A DNA stretch of 64,000 nucleotides from Actinomycetota bacterium (GTDB taxonomy: Bacteria; Actinomycetota; Geothermincolia; Geothermincolales; RBG-13-55-18), in assembly GCA_028697145.1 (NCBI GenBank), contig JAQVFR010000009.1:36489-100488 (forward strand), read 5' to 3'. Every line of letters begins with the position of its first letter. Position 1 is the first letter of the stretch. The notes beneath the pieces were generated by a model. The model saw only the letters and a list, made by a program, of their open reading frames with translations, did no database searches and was not told the DNA's origin. This document shows, in pieces, positions 1 to 9,751 of the stretch. Position numbers and translations under genes: made by a program.

Positions 1-89
1 ACGCTTCCCAGGACCTCCTCGAGCGAGAACCCCTGCGAGTATCGCCGCAGCACCTCCCGGTATAGCTCCACCGCATCCTTAAGATCCAT
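1..89 (-). CDS. Partial CDS (N-terminus only), hypothetical protein MDLKDAVELYREVLRRYSQGFSLEEVLGS...
   Basis: ATG at 89 on the minus strand preceded by GGAGGGG Shine-Dalgarno; runs off the left window edge. Confidence 0.5.
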   Translation of the reverse strand, partial: MDLKDAVELYREVLRRYSQGFSLEEVLGS

Positions 90-504
90 GTTTACCCTTC
101 CCCTCCGTCATCCCCGGGTCGTTCCGGTGTATTTGCCGGGAATGCGAAACCGTAGCGGAAAACCCGGTTCCCGCCCGGTAACCGCATACTGTATAAATAT
201 TTCGCTTCAATCCGTTTATTCCTTCCCGCAGGTCACCCCCCTGGCCCCGCCCACGCCAAAACAAGCTGCAAGACAGCATCTCTGGTGTGTTATCCGGCCT
301 TCCTCCCTGCCATGCGCCGGCGCGAACGAGCCTCCATTGCTCATGCTCAGTACCGCCGCCCGCATCGGGCGGGCGCCGTTAAGCGGGGATGATCCCAACG
401 GGCGGAAAAAAAAGGGGGGGGTGAACCCGCCGCGGCGACACGCACTATCCGCGGGGAAGACGGCGCGCGGTCCCCCGCGCTGGGCCGCCTTGAAGGGGAG
501 CGGA

Positions 505-3500
505 CTATCCCTGCTGGTCCTTCTTGAGGCTGCCCAGGAGCTCGTCCAGTTCACTGGCGCTCTTGATCTCGTCGAGCAGCCACTTCACCTCTTCGCGCAC
601 CTGCGGGTCGTCGTCGCCGGCCATGGCGGCGAGGGGCTCCTCCGCCGCGCGTCCGAGCTCCGCCAGCTTGGGCCATTTCTTGCTGGCGATGAGATAAACG
701 GCTTCCTCCCGGCCCTTCGCCGGCTTCCAGCCCTGGCTTTCCAGTGTCGATGCGGCTTTGTGGCGGACGTCGCTGTGGGCGTTCGCCATGGCCTCGCGGA
801 GCGACGACATGGCGCGCTCCCCCTTGATCCTGCCCAGCGCCCAGACCGCCTTCAGCCTCACCTCCGGGTCGCCGTCATCGAGGGCCGCCGTGAGGGCGGT
901 GACCGCCCTTTCATCTCCTATCAAGCCCAGAACAGCCGAGGCCTTTTTGCGCACCTCGCTGTCCGGGCTGCCCACCGCCTGGACGAGCTGGCCGACGGCG
1001 GGGGCGCCGATCTCCGCCACCTCGTCCCACCGCCCGTCCTCCATCATATGGCTGACCGCATCCATCTCTCCGGCGGAGAGCACGGGCACGGGGGCTTCCG
1101 CCTCCGCCTCGACCGGCGCCGGCACTTCCCCGGCTACCGGCTCGGGCACCGGCGCCTCGACCTCCACGGGAGCAGGCGCCGCTTCGGCGGGTACTTCCTC
1201 CGCCGCTTCTTCCGTGACCGTGATTTCCTCCGTGACCGTGACTTCCTCCACGACCGTGAGTTCCTCTGCGGCGGTCACTTCCTCCGCAATTTCTTCCGTG
1301 ACCGCAATTTCTTCCGTGACCGTGATTTCATCCGTGACCGTGACTTCCTCCACGACCGCGAGTTCCTCCGCGGCGGTCACTTCCTCCGCAATTTCTTCCG
1401 TGACCGTGATTTCTTCCGTGACCGTGATTTCTTCTACGACCGCGGCTTCCTCTGCGGCGGTGACTTCCTCCGGCGCAGCCTCCTCCACTACCGCGGCTTC
1501 CTCCACCGGAGGCTTCCAGCCGAGTTCTCCCAGGGCCTCGGAAACCGCGGAACGCACCTCCTCGTCCTCGTCCTCGAGCGCCCTTACCAGTGAGTCAACG
1601 GCCGCCTCGCTCCCCAGCCTGCCCAGGGCCCATGCCGCTTTCCCGCGCACGCTGGACTCGGCGTCCTCTAGCGACAGCATCAACACCTCGAGCCCCCTGG
1701 GATCGCCGATCTCTCCCAGGGCCCATGCCGCCTTGAGCCGCGTATCGGCATCTCCCGTCCTGAGCGCCTCTACGAGCGAATCCACCGCCACGTCCCCCAG
1801 GCCGGCCAGGCGGTCCCACTGACGGCCGGCGATGAACTCGCGGATCTTCTCCGCCTCGTCCGGCGGTGTCCAACCAAGTTTTTCCAGAACCAGCAGAGAG
1901 ACGCGCCGTACGTCTTCATCCTCATCTTCCAGGGATCTCGTCAAGGGCTCTATTGCCCGGTCGTCCCCTATCTCGCCCAAGGCCCATGCGGTCTTGCGCC
2001 TCATCTCCGCATCGTCGTCGAGCAGGGAGACGGTCAGGGCGGGCGTGGCTTCGGGATCTCCGATAACGCCAAGGGCCCATGCGGCCCCCCTGCGCACCGA
2101 GGTATCGGGGTCGTTCAACGCGGCGACCAGGTGCAGCGTAGCCTTGCGGTTCCTGATCACGCCAAGGGCCCATGCGGCCCCCCGGCGCACGTCAGCATCG
2201 TCCTCCTCGAGGGCCGCGAGCAGGGCCTCCAGGGCTTCCTCGCCAAGGGTGACCACCTGCTCCCATTTTCCCTCAACGATAAGCTGCCTGGCCTTGCCGT
2301 ACGACACCGGCTCCGCGGTCCCGGCGGGGACCGCTTCCTCCGGCATGGGGATCTCGGGCAGCGGCGGCAGCTCCGCGGTACCGGCGGGGACTGCTTCCTC
2401 CGGCATTGGTATCTCGGGCAGCGGCGGCAGTTCCTCGGGCGCCGCGGCTTTTTCCCCGGCCCCCGCTGGGACTGCTTCCTCCGGCATGGGGATCTCGGGC
2501 AGCGGCGGCAGTTCCTCGGGCGCCGCGACTTTTTCCGGCGGGAACTCGGCCTCGACCGGCTTCCATCCCAACCTCACGAGTATCGAGGACGCCAGTTGGC
2601 GGACGCCGGGGTCCTCGTCCAGCATGGCCTCCTGGAGCGATTCGATGGCGGGTTCGCCGATCTTCTCCAGGGCATTCGCCGCCCTGCCGCGGACTCTTTC
2701 GTCCTCGTCCTTGAGCGCCCTCGCCAGGGGAGCTGTCGCGCGGATATCCCTTATCTCCCCCAACACCCTCGCCGCTTCCTTGCGCATCTCAGCTTCATCG
2801 GCATCGAGCGCCTCGATGAGCGGCCCCACGCTGGGGGTACCGATCTTCTTGAGGGACCCCGCGACGTTCACCCTGACGTCCCTGTCCATGTCCGTCAGCC
2901 TCGAGATCAAGGGGTTTATCGCCCTCGCGTTGCCGATTACACCCAGGGCCCACGCCGCTCTTTCCCTTATCTCCACCTCGTCGTCCTCCAGGGCCCGGAT
3001 AAGCGGTTCCACCGCATTGTTGCCGAGTTCGGTCACCCTGTCCCAATGCCTGCCGGCGATGAGCGCAGCTACCTCCTTCTCTTCCTCCCCGGGCTCGGCG
3101 GGCTCCCACTGCGTCGCATCCGGTATCCCCGCCACCGTCATCGCCTCGAGCTTCTCCAGCTCTTCCGCCGTTTCCGGCCCGAGGGGTTGCGCCAGCGCCT
3201 CCTCCAGCTTGGCCGCCTCGGCCAGGAGCATCTCCTCGCTCATCTCCGCGGGAACGACCTCCATCTCCAGCTTGGCGCTCAGCTTCTGCACTATCTCCTC
3301 CACCTGTTCCCTGATATCCTCGTCGGCCAGGGCCAGGTTGAGGGGCGCGATAGCCACTTCGCCGATCTCCGTCAGCGCCCATGCCGCTCCCCGCCTCACG
3401 TCCTCGTCCTCGTCCCTCAATGCCGATATCAAGCAGTCGCAGGCCTTGCCGTCCCCTATCACCCCCAGGGCCCAGGCCGACCCCCGGCGCACCTCGGTCT

Positions 3501-4782
3501 CGCCTTCTCCCAGGGCTTCCATGAGGGGGTCTACCGCGATCTCCCCCAGCCTTCCCAGGGCCCAGGCGGCCACGCGGCGCACGTCCTCGTCCTCGTCCTT
3601 GAGGGCCGCGATAAGGGGGTCTATAGCCCGGTCGCTGCCGATCTCCCCCAGGGTCAGGGCCACGCTGCGGCGCACGAACCAGTCCCGGTTGTTGAACGCC
3701 TCGAGGAGCGGGGTCAACGTCGTCTCGTCCCCCACTTCCTTGAAGACGAGCGCCGCCTCGCGGCGAACGTCCTCGTCCTCGTCGTCCATGGCGTCCACCA
3801 GGGCTTCCACCATGGGATCGCCCTTGGCCTTGAGAGCGAGAGCGACCTGCCTCCGTACCTCCCAATTCTCGCCCTTGAGCGCCCTGAGCAGCGGGACCAT
3901 GGAGTCCCGTCCCAGCTCGACGGCTTCCTGCCATTCCCGGTTTGCGATGTAGAACTGGAGCTTGTCCCCCTCCTCTTCCGGCTGCCAGCCCAGGCTCCCG
4001 AGCACGGCGGCCGCCAGGCGGCGCTCGTCCTCCTCGCCTTCCCGGAGCAGACCTTTCAGGGTGGGGATGGCCTTCTTGTCACCGATATTGATGAGAGCCG
4101 CGGCTGCCTCCCTGCGCACTCCCGGGTCATCATCGCGCATGGCGGTAAGCAAGGGGCTCACCGCCCCTTCGTCGTGTATGACGCCAAGAGCGACGGCCGC
4201 GTCCCTGCGCATCTCCGCGTTTTCGTCCTCGAGCGACTTGATGAGTGATTTCGCCGCGACTCCGCCGATCTTCTCCAGGGCCCAGGCCGCCCCCCAGCGC
4301 ACGTTTTCGTCCTCGTCCCGCAGGACCTGCACCAGGGGCCTGACCGCCCTGATGTCACCTATGGCACCCAGCACCAGCGATATCTTCGCCCTCGCTTCTC
4401 CCGACTCCACCTTCAACGCCTGGATGAGGGAATCCACCACGGGCTTCCCGATCTTCTCCAGCGCCCAGGCGGCCTTCCACTTAACGTCCCCGTCGACGTC
4501 GTTCAGCGCCTGTATCAGGGGGCGCGCCGCGGGCTTCCCTATCTCGCCCAGGGCCCATGCCGCCCCCCAGCGCACGTCCTCGTCCTCGTCCCTGAGGGCC
4601 TCGATGAGAGGAGCTACGGCCCGCGCCCTCTTGAGCTTTCCCAGGGCCAGGGCTGCATTGATGCGCAGATTTACGTTTTCGCTCTTCAGGGCCTGTATGA
4701 GGCCGTTGACGTCCCGTTTTGCCTCCATTTTCTCGATATTCGGCTTCCCGAAACGGGACTTCTTGGATTTGAAAGCGCTCAC
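505..4782 (-). CDS. Large HEAT-repeat (PBS-lyase-like) protein, 1425 aa
   Basis: Dozens of repeats of the type PLIxALxDEDExVRxxAAWALGxIG; GTG start with GGAGGGG upstream. Confidence 0.93.
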   Translation of the reverse strand: MSAFKSKKSRFGKPNIEKMEAKRDVNGLIQALKSENVNLRINAALALGKLKRARAVAPLIEALRDEDEDVRWGAAWALGEIGKPAARPLIQALNDVDGDVKWKAAWALEKIGKPVVDSLIQALKVESGEARAKISLVLGAIGDIRAVRPLVQVLRDEDENVRWGAAWALEKIGGVAAKSLIKSLEDENAEMRRDAAVALGVIHDEGAVSPLLTAMRDDDPGVRREAAAALINIGDKKAIPTLKGLLREGEEDERRLAAAVLGSLGWQPEEEGDKLQFYIANREWQEAVELGRDSMVPLLRALKGENWEVRRQVALALKAKGDPMVEALVDAMDDEDEDVRREAALVFKEVGDETTLTPLLEAFNNRDWFVRRSVALTLGEIGSDRAIDPLIAALKDEDEDVRRVAAWALGRLGEIAVDPLMEALGEGETEVRRGSAWALGVIGDGKACDCLISALRDEDEDVRRGAAWALTEIGEVAIAPLNLALADEDIREQVEEIVQKLSAKLEMEVVPAEMSEEMLLAEAAKLEEALAQPLGPETAEELEKLEAMTVAGIPDATQWEPAEPGEEEKEVAALIAGRHWDRVTELGNNAVEPLIRALEDDEVEIRERAAWALGVIGNARAINPLISRLTDMDRDVRVNVAGSLKKIGTPSVGPLIEALDADEAEMRKEAARVLGEIRDIRATAPLARALKDEDERVRGRAANALEKIGEPAIESLQEAMLDEDPGVRQLASSILVRLGWKPVEAEFPPEKVAAPEELPPLPEIPMPEEAVPAGAGEKAAAPEELPPLPEIPMPEEAVPAGTAELPPLPEIPMPEEAVPAGTAEPVSYGKARQLIVEGKWEQVVTLGEEALEALLAALEEDDADVRRGAAWALGVIRNRKATLHLVAALNDPDTSVRRGAAWALGVIGDPEATPALTVSLLDDDAEMRRKTAWALGEIGDDRAIEPLTRSLEDEDEDVRRVSLLVLEKLGWTPPDEAEKIREFIAGRQWDRLAGLGDVAVDSLVEALRTGDADTRLKAAWALGEIGDPRGLEVLMLSLEDAESSVRGKAAWALGRLGSEAAVDSLVRALEDEDEEVRSAVSEALGELGWKPPVEEAAVVEEAAPEEVTAAEEAAVVEEITVTEEITVTEEIAEEVTAAEELAVVEEVTVTDEITVTEEIAVTEEIAEEVTAAEELTVVEEVTVTEEITVTEEAAEEVPAEAAPAPVEVEAPVPEPVAGEVPAPVEAEAEAPVPVLSAGEMDAVSHMMEDGRWDEVAEIGAPAVGQLVQAVGSPDSEVRKKASAVLGLIGDERAVTALTAALDDGDPEVRLKAVWALGRIKGERAMSSLREAMANAHSDVRHKAASTLESQGWKPAKGREEAVYLIASKKWPKLAELGRAAEEPLAAMAGDDDPQVREEVKWLLDEIKSASELDELLGSLKKDQQG
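1190..1500. repeat. Degenerate in-frame tandem repeat encoding the VTVTEEITVTEEIAEEVTAAEE linker
   Basis: Repeated ttcctccgtgaccgtga / ttcctctgcggcggtcac units within the HEAT gene. Confidence 0.8.
2310..2540. repeat. Three direct repeats encoding (APEE)LPPLPEIPMPEEAVPAG linkers
   Basis: Three near-identical DNA units 'gggactgcttcctccggcatggggatctcgggcagcggcggcag'. Confidence 0.85.
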
Positions 4783-5305
4783 CGATGCACTCCCCTCCTA
4801 ACATGTACACGAGATGGGTTCGGCACTCTTAATTTCTCTTCCTTGATCTTCGTTCCTGCCCCGGAAACACCTTAAAGCGCAAAACATGTACCCTGAGCGC
4901 CAGCCCCTCGAGCTCTTCTAGCATCTAAACCGGGGTATTGTCCAGAGATATGCCTACATAAACATCTATTATATATGAAAGCGTGTCAAGACTTCGGTCG
5001 CGCCCCGACCGCCGCCGCGGCAAGAGGCACCCGTCCTGGTGCGCCTGCCGCGTGCCGCCCGAGGCAGCGGCGGGGCACGTCCCCTGAAGGAGGGGGCGCA
5101 AGAAAAGCAGAATAATGTTTTGATGATGTAGCGGGAGGAACCCGGGGTATTAACATGTACCTTACTGTGAGGTCTGGTCTGCCTGTCGCGCAAAGGCATG
5201 AAAACTGATATAGTTGCGAAAAAGATGGGCAGGATTTATTTTTTATACATGGGCCGGGAGGCTGCCTCGTAGAGGCGGTGTATCTTCTTGAAGGAGGAGA
5301 TGGCA

Positions 5306-5950
5306 GTGGCGATAAGCCCGATGAATATCCATCTTAAGGAGTTCAGCACCGTTAGCACCGAGGGCTATGACAAGGAGGAAGTCGATTCCTTCCTTGACGC
5401 CGTCGCGGACGAGCTGGAGAAGCTTGCCAACAAGAACAAGGAGCTGGAAGAGGCAGTCACCAGGATGGACCGCAAGGTCTCGCAGTTCGACGAGATGCAG
5501 AAGACCCTGGAGACGGCGCTGATGAACGCGCAGAAGAGCGCGGGCAATATTCTTCAGGAAGCGAGGAGCCAGGCGGCGGCCATCATCAAAAGGGCACAGG
5601 ACCGCAGCGATCGCATCCTCGACGACCTGGAGCGGGAGAAGACGCATATCCTCTCCACTTTCTCCGCCATCCGCGATCAGATCGTGCAGCAGATATCGCC
5701 CATGCGCGAACTCCTCCTGAAGAGCCAGAGCCTGCTCATCGAATACGAGGAGTACACCACGAAGGCGGACCTGGCCGCTGCGGCGGAATCGGCGGGAGTG
5801 GACGAGGAGGTCCTTCCGGCGGAGGCGCTGGAGGAGAAAGAGCCCGCCGCGGTGGACAAGGAAGCCGCCGGTGAGGGCGAGGGGGAGGCGACCGGAGAAG
5901 CCGCGTCTGAGGCCGAGCCCGAGGCGAAAGATAAGTACGTCTGGGAGTAA
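5306..5950 (+). CDS. DivIVA-domain protein
   Basis: MAISPMNIHLKEFSTVSTEGYDKEEVDSFLDAVADELE... typical DivIVA N-terminus followed by coiled coil; GTG start 8 nt after GGAGG (ORF track start at 5288 is likely too early). Confidence 0.9.
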   Translation: MAISPMNIHLKEFSTVSTEGYDKEEVDSFLDAVADELEKLANKNKELEEAVTRMDRKVSQFDEMQKTLETALMNAQKSAGNILQEARSQAAAIIKRAQDRSDRILDDLEREKTHILSTFSAIRDQIVQQISPMRELLLKSQSLLIEYEEYTTKADLAAAAESAGVDEEVLPAEALEEKEPAAVDKEAAGEGEGEATGEAASEAEPEAKDKYVWE

Positions 5951-5965
5951 GGTAACGTGATCGAG

Positions 5966-5994
5966 GGGAGGGGTTCCGCCCCTCCCTTTTTTTG
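5966..5994 (+). terminator. Intrinsic terminator after the DivIVA gene
   Basis: GGGAGGGG-TTCCG-CCCCTCCC followed by TTTTTTT. Confidence 0.9.
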
Positions 5995-6035
5995 TTATAC
6001 GCCCCTCTTTCCCTCCCGGCAGCGATGCGCCGTAG

Positions 6036-6893
6036 TCACTTCCCTTCCATGCCCTTCCGTCCGATGACGACGGCGCGGGCGGCGAAGGCGCCGTATGCCC
6101 TCCTGCTCAGGCGGTGGAACAGGTCGCATATGCGCGCTTCGGAGAAGCACACCACCACGCCCCTGTTCCTCTCCACGGCGTCCAGCACCGCGGCGGCGAC
6201 CTTATCGGGGGTGCGCCCCAACCTGCGCAGGCGTTTCATCCATTCCTCCGTCGCCTCCTGCCGCGACATGCCCGCGCTCGGCGTGCATTGCCGCGCGGAG
6301 TCGAAGATGCCGGAGACCACGAAAGCCGGGCATATGGCGGAGACCCCTATGCCGTGCTGAGCCGCCTCGGCCCGCAGGGTCTCCGAGAACCCGACCACGG
6401 CGTACTTGGTGCACGTGTAGGGGATCGACCCGGGCAGGGGGAAGAGTCCCGCGGCGGAGGCGACGTTGACGATATGGCCTCCTCCGCCCTGGGCGATCAT
6501 GCGCGGGTAGAAGAAGTGGCAGCCGTGGATGACGCCCATGAGGTTCGCGCCCAGGATCCACTCCCAGTCCTCCAGCCCTATGTCCTCGAAACTCCCCCCC
6601 ACGGCCACGCCGGCGTTGTTGCAGAGGACGTCCACCCTTCCCATGGCGTGGAAGACGTCATCGCAGAAAGCCCGCATTTCCTCCGCGCTGGTCACGTCGA
6701 CGACGTATGCTTTGACCTCCCCGCCCGCCGACTCCAGCTCGCGGCGGGCATCGCTCAAGCCGTTCCCGTTCACGTCGGCGAGGGCGAGCTTCGCCCCCCG
6801 GCGGGCGAAGGCCCTCGCCGTCTCCAGGCCGATGCCGCTCGCCGCGCCGGTGATCGCGACCTTCTTGCCCTCGAAACCGGCTCTTGTCTTCAT
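6036..6893 (-). CDS. Short-chain dehydrogenase/reductase (SDR)
   Basis: TGAASGIG cofactor motif, NNAG, YxxxK (YTCTKYAVVGFSE). Confidence 0.93.
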   Translation of the reverse strand: MKTRAGFEGKKVAITGAASGIGLETARAFARRGAKLALADVNGNGLSDARRELESAGGEVKAYVVDVTSAEEMRAFCDDVFHAMGRVDVLCNNAGVAVGGSFEDIGLEDWEWILGANLMGVIHGCHFFYPRMIAQGGGGHIVNVASAAGLFPLPGSIPYTCTKYAVVGFSETLRAEAAQHGIGVSAICPAFVVSGIFDSARQCTPSAGMSRQEATEEWMKRLRRLGRTPDKVAAAVLDAVERNRGVVVCFSEARICDLFHRLSRRAYGAFAARAVVIGRKGMEGK

Positions 6894-7001
6894 CCCTCAA
6901 CCCCTTTGCCCTTTTTTACCAGTCCTCTTCCCGCGAAAGCGCGGCGGGCTGGTGCCTTCCGCGGCATGCGCATGCCCCCCCGATCCAGCCCCTCGCATCC
7001 C

Positions 7002-7886
7002 TCACAGGCGCTTGAGAAAAAGGCGCACCGAGCGAGCCAGGTTCGCGTCGTTGAGCCTCCTGCTCGCGCGGTGGAGCCAGTCCCCGGCATAGGTCTCCGG
7101 ACATACCGGCACCACGCCCCGGTTCTCCTCCACGGCCCTCACCACCGCGGCCGCGACGCGGTCGGGGGTGTAATTGCGGCGTGCGTAGATGCGGGCGATG
7201 CGTTTCTGCAGCTCCCCGGGCGTCGATCTTTCCGTCCTCGAGCACAGCTTGGCCGAGCGGGTGATCGGCGTATCCACCACCCCCGGACAGATGGCGGAAA
7301 CCCCGATGCCGTGCGGAGCCGCCTCGGCCCGCAGGGTCTCGGAGAATCCGACCACGGCGTACTTGCTGCAGCAGTAGGCGGTCATGAGGGGAAGGGGGGC
7401 CAGTCCCGCCCCCGAAGCGGTGTTGACGATATGCCCGCCGCCGCCCTGGGCGATCATGCGCGGGTAGAAGAAATGGCAGCCGTGAAGGACCCCCCGTAGA
7501 TTGACCCCCAGGGCCCATTCCCAGTCCCCCAGCGAAACGTCCTCGAAGCGCCCTGCTATGCCGATACCGGCATTGTTGCAGAGGACGTCGGCCCGTCCCA
7601 TCTCGCGGTAGACGTTGTCGCAAAGGCTCTCCACGTCCGCCGCCACGGAGACGTCGACCACCTGCGCGTAAGCGGTGCCGCCCATGGCCGTCAGCTCGAG
7701 CCGGACCCTTTCCAGGGCCCCGGCGTTGATGTCGGCGACGGCCGTCCTCGCTCCCCGCCGGGCGAATGCGAGGGCGATCTCCCTGCCGATACCGCTGGCG
7801 GCGCCGGTGACGACCACAACCTTGCCCTGAAAATCCCGCAACCCGGTTGCCTCCCTATCCTCCCGGCGCTTGATGTTATCACCCAT
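7002..7886 (-). CDS. Short-chain dehydrogenase/reductase (SDR), tandem paralog
   Basis: TGAASGIG, NNAG, YCCSKYAVVGFSE; strongly similar to the 6036-6893 product; start reassigned to MGDNIKRRED. Confidence 0.92.
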   Translation of the reverse strand: MGDNIKRREDREATGLRDFQGKVVVVTGAASGIGREIALAFARRGARTAVADINAGALERVRLELTAMGGTAYAQVVDVSVAADVESLCDNVYREMGRADVLCNNAGIGIAGRFEDVSLGDWEWALGVNLRGVLHGCHFFYPRMIAQGGGGHIVNTASGAGLAPLPLMTAYCCSKYAVVGFSETLRAEAAPHGIGVSAICPGVVDTPITRSAKLCSRTERSTPGELQKRIARIYARRNYTPDRVAAAVVRAVEENRGVVPVCPETYAGDWLHRASRRLNDANLARSVRLFLKRL

Positions 7887-7924
7887 GATAACGCAAACAC
7901 CGGAGAAAACGCGCCGGCGCAAGC

Positions 7925-7956
7925 GAATGGGATCAGGACCTATCCTGATCCCATTC
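7925..7956. other. Near-perfect 14-bp stem-loop between SDR and thioesterase genes
   Basis: GAATGGGATCAGGA-CCTA-TCCTGATCCCATTC. Confidence 0.85.
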
Positions 7957-8008
7957 CCATCACCTCAAGCAGGGGTCGATCGCTTCGGCTGCCTGCGATA
8001 AGGTGCGA

Positions 8009-8485
8009 CTATTCAAGCCTTTCGTCCACCGGGTCCTTCGCCTCGCGTACCTGGGACGTGCTCCTTTGGATAACGAACGAGGTGGTCATGCCCGCGGCCA
8101 CCAGGTTGCCGTTTTCGTCCCTGACCTCGGCCTGCCCCACCCCGGTGAACCTGCCCCTGTGCAGCGCCCTGCCCTCGCCGTAGAGCACGCCTTCCTTCGC
8201 ATTGGAGATATAGTTGATGCGCTGGTCCAGGGTAACCGCGGCTTCATCCGGACCCAGCAGGGTGCCCACGGCTATGGAGCACGAGGAATCCAGGAGCGCG
8301 GCGATCACCCCGCCATGCAGGATGCCGTAGAGGTTCTTCAGCTCACCCCTGATCGGCAGGCGCAGCAGGGCCCGCCCCTCGCCCGCCTCCACGACCTCCA
8401 TGCCCAGGTGCCGGTAGAATGGGGATTCGTTGAGGAGCGCGAATATCTTCTGCCGTATCTCTTCCTGGTCCATCTCTTCGGCCAT
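8009..8485 (-). CDS. PaaI-family (hotdog) thioesterase
   Basis: NLYGILHGGVIAALLDSSCSIAVGT hotdog motif. Confidence 0.85.
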   Translation of the reverse strand: MAEEMDQEEIRQKIFALLNESPFYRHLGMEVVEAGEGRALLRLPIRGELKNLYGILHGGVIAALLDSSCSIAVGTLLGPDEAAVTLDQRINYISNAKEGVLYGEGRALHRGRFTGVGQAEVRDENGNLVAAGMTTSFVIQRSTSQVREAKDPVDERLE

Positions 8486-8530
8486 CTCGATGCCTTTCCC
8501 CCCTCCCACGACGGTGCCCCCGAAGGGCCC

Positions 8531-9556
8531 TTAAACGATCTCCTGCAGGGGCCGCACCTCGATCATGCCCAGGTTGTCGAAGCTCAGCGAGTATCTGCCG
8601 GCCTCTATGCCGCGGATGATCTCCGTCACCTTGTCATTGACCGGGGTGGGAACGCCGGCCTCCACCGATTTGTCGCTCAGGTAGCCGTTGAGGGTATCCA
8701 CCTCGCAGGGGATGCCCTTCCTCAGGTCCTGGAGCATCGATGCCACCAGGTCGCGGTGGTGTCCGAAGACCATCTTGATGACGTTAAGGGCGTTCTCCTC
8801 GCTCTCCTTGATGATGTCCAGCATCACGCCGGGATCTACCCCCTGCATTGGCTCCATGGTGACGCCCAGGGCGCGCGCCGTCTTTATCGTCTCCACGATT
8901 ATGGAGGTGGCCGCGACTATCGCCTTGTCGTTGTCGAGGATCTCGCCATAGGTGCAGTTGAGCGCGGCGCCCAGCCCGCTGAAGGACACGTTGACCATGA
9001 GCTTAGTCCAGCGAACCCCGATGAGGTTCGTCGTTAACTCGGCTTTGCCCGCCTTGTCCAGGATTTCCTTTATCTTCCTGACGCGCTCCGTCTCGGAGCC
9101 GTCCATCTCCCCGACATCATAGGTCATGACCTCCAGCTCGCTGGTGAGTTCGGAGACGCCCGGCTCCTGGAGCGTCGCCCCCCATCCTATGGCGCCACCC
9201 AGTGTCCTCTCCCTGCCCACCACCGCGGCCACCCTCTCCTCGGGTACGCCGTTCTGCAGGGTCAGGACCGTGCTGTCGTCGCCGATAAACGGCAGTATCT
9301 CCGGCAGCGCCTTGTCGTCGTAGACCGTTTTCGCCAGGTAGATGACGAGATCGTATATGCCTTCCATCTGGGAAGGGGTGATCGCCTTGACGGGCACGGT
9401 CACCTCCATGTGCCCGGTTATCCTGGCACCCTTCTCGTTCATCGCCTTGATGTGGGGCTCGTTCACGTCGACCAGCACGATGTCCTCCCCACCCCTGGTG
9501 AGAAGGGCGCCGATGATCATTCCCATGGAGCCGGCGCCGACCACGGCTATCCTCAT
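8531..9556 (-). CDS. Ketopantoate reductase family protein (PanE/ApbA-like)
   Basis: MRIAVVGAGSMGMIIGALLTRGG Rossmann motif, conserved WTKLMVNV; ATG with GGAGGG upstream; N-terminal extension in the ORF track is not coding. Confidence 0.9.
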   Translation of the reverse strand: MRIAVVGAGSMGMIIGALLTRGGEDIVLVDVNEPHIKAMNEKGARITGHMEVTVPVKAITPSQMEGIYDLVIYLAKTVYDDKALPEILPFIGDDSTVLTLQNGVPEERVAAVVGRERTLGGAIGWGATLQEPGVSELTSELEVMTYDVGEMDGSETERVRKIKEILDKAGKAELTTNLIGVRWTKLMVNVSFSGLGAALNCTYGEILDNDKAIVAATSIIVETIKTARALGVTMEPMQGVDPGVMLDIIKESEENALNVIKMVFGHHRDLVASMLQDLRKGIPCEVDTLNGYLSDKSVEAGVPTPVNDKVTEIIRGIEAGRYSLSFDNLGMIEVRPLQEIV

Positions 9557-9751
9557 CTCGTTCCCTCCTTTCATCTCCATGCCTGGATACTCTTGCGTGC
9601 CCGCGGGCCGCGGGCTTGCGGGCGGCTCCCCGCCGCCGGCCGCCTCGGTTTCCACCTGTATTATACATCCATACATCCGCCGTCGCGGGCTTGTGCCGCG
9701 TGCGTGTGCGCCCACCTCATCTGGTAAAATGTGCCCTGGAGGTATGCATAG

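Noticed and set aside
1832-4248. Long plus-strand ORFs of ~705 aa (1832-3952, 2131-4248) opposite the HEAT gene
   Set aside because: Shadow ORFs created by repetitive high-GC HEAT codons; Ser/Ala- or Arg/His-rich low-complexity translation with no domain sense.
4980-5110. GC-rich region upstream of divIVA considered as SRP or 6S RNA
   Set aside because: No SRP GGUCAGG...GGAAG...AGCAGC core or convincing 6S architecture; left unannotated.
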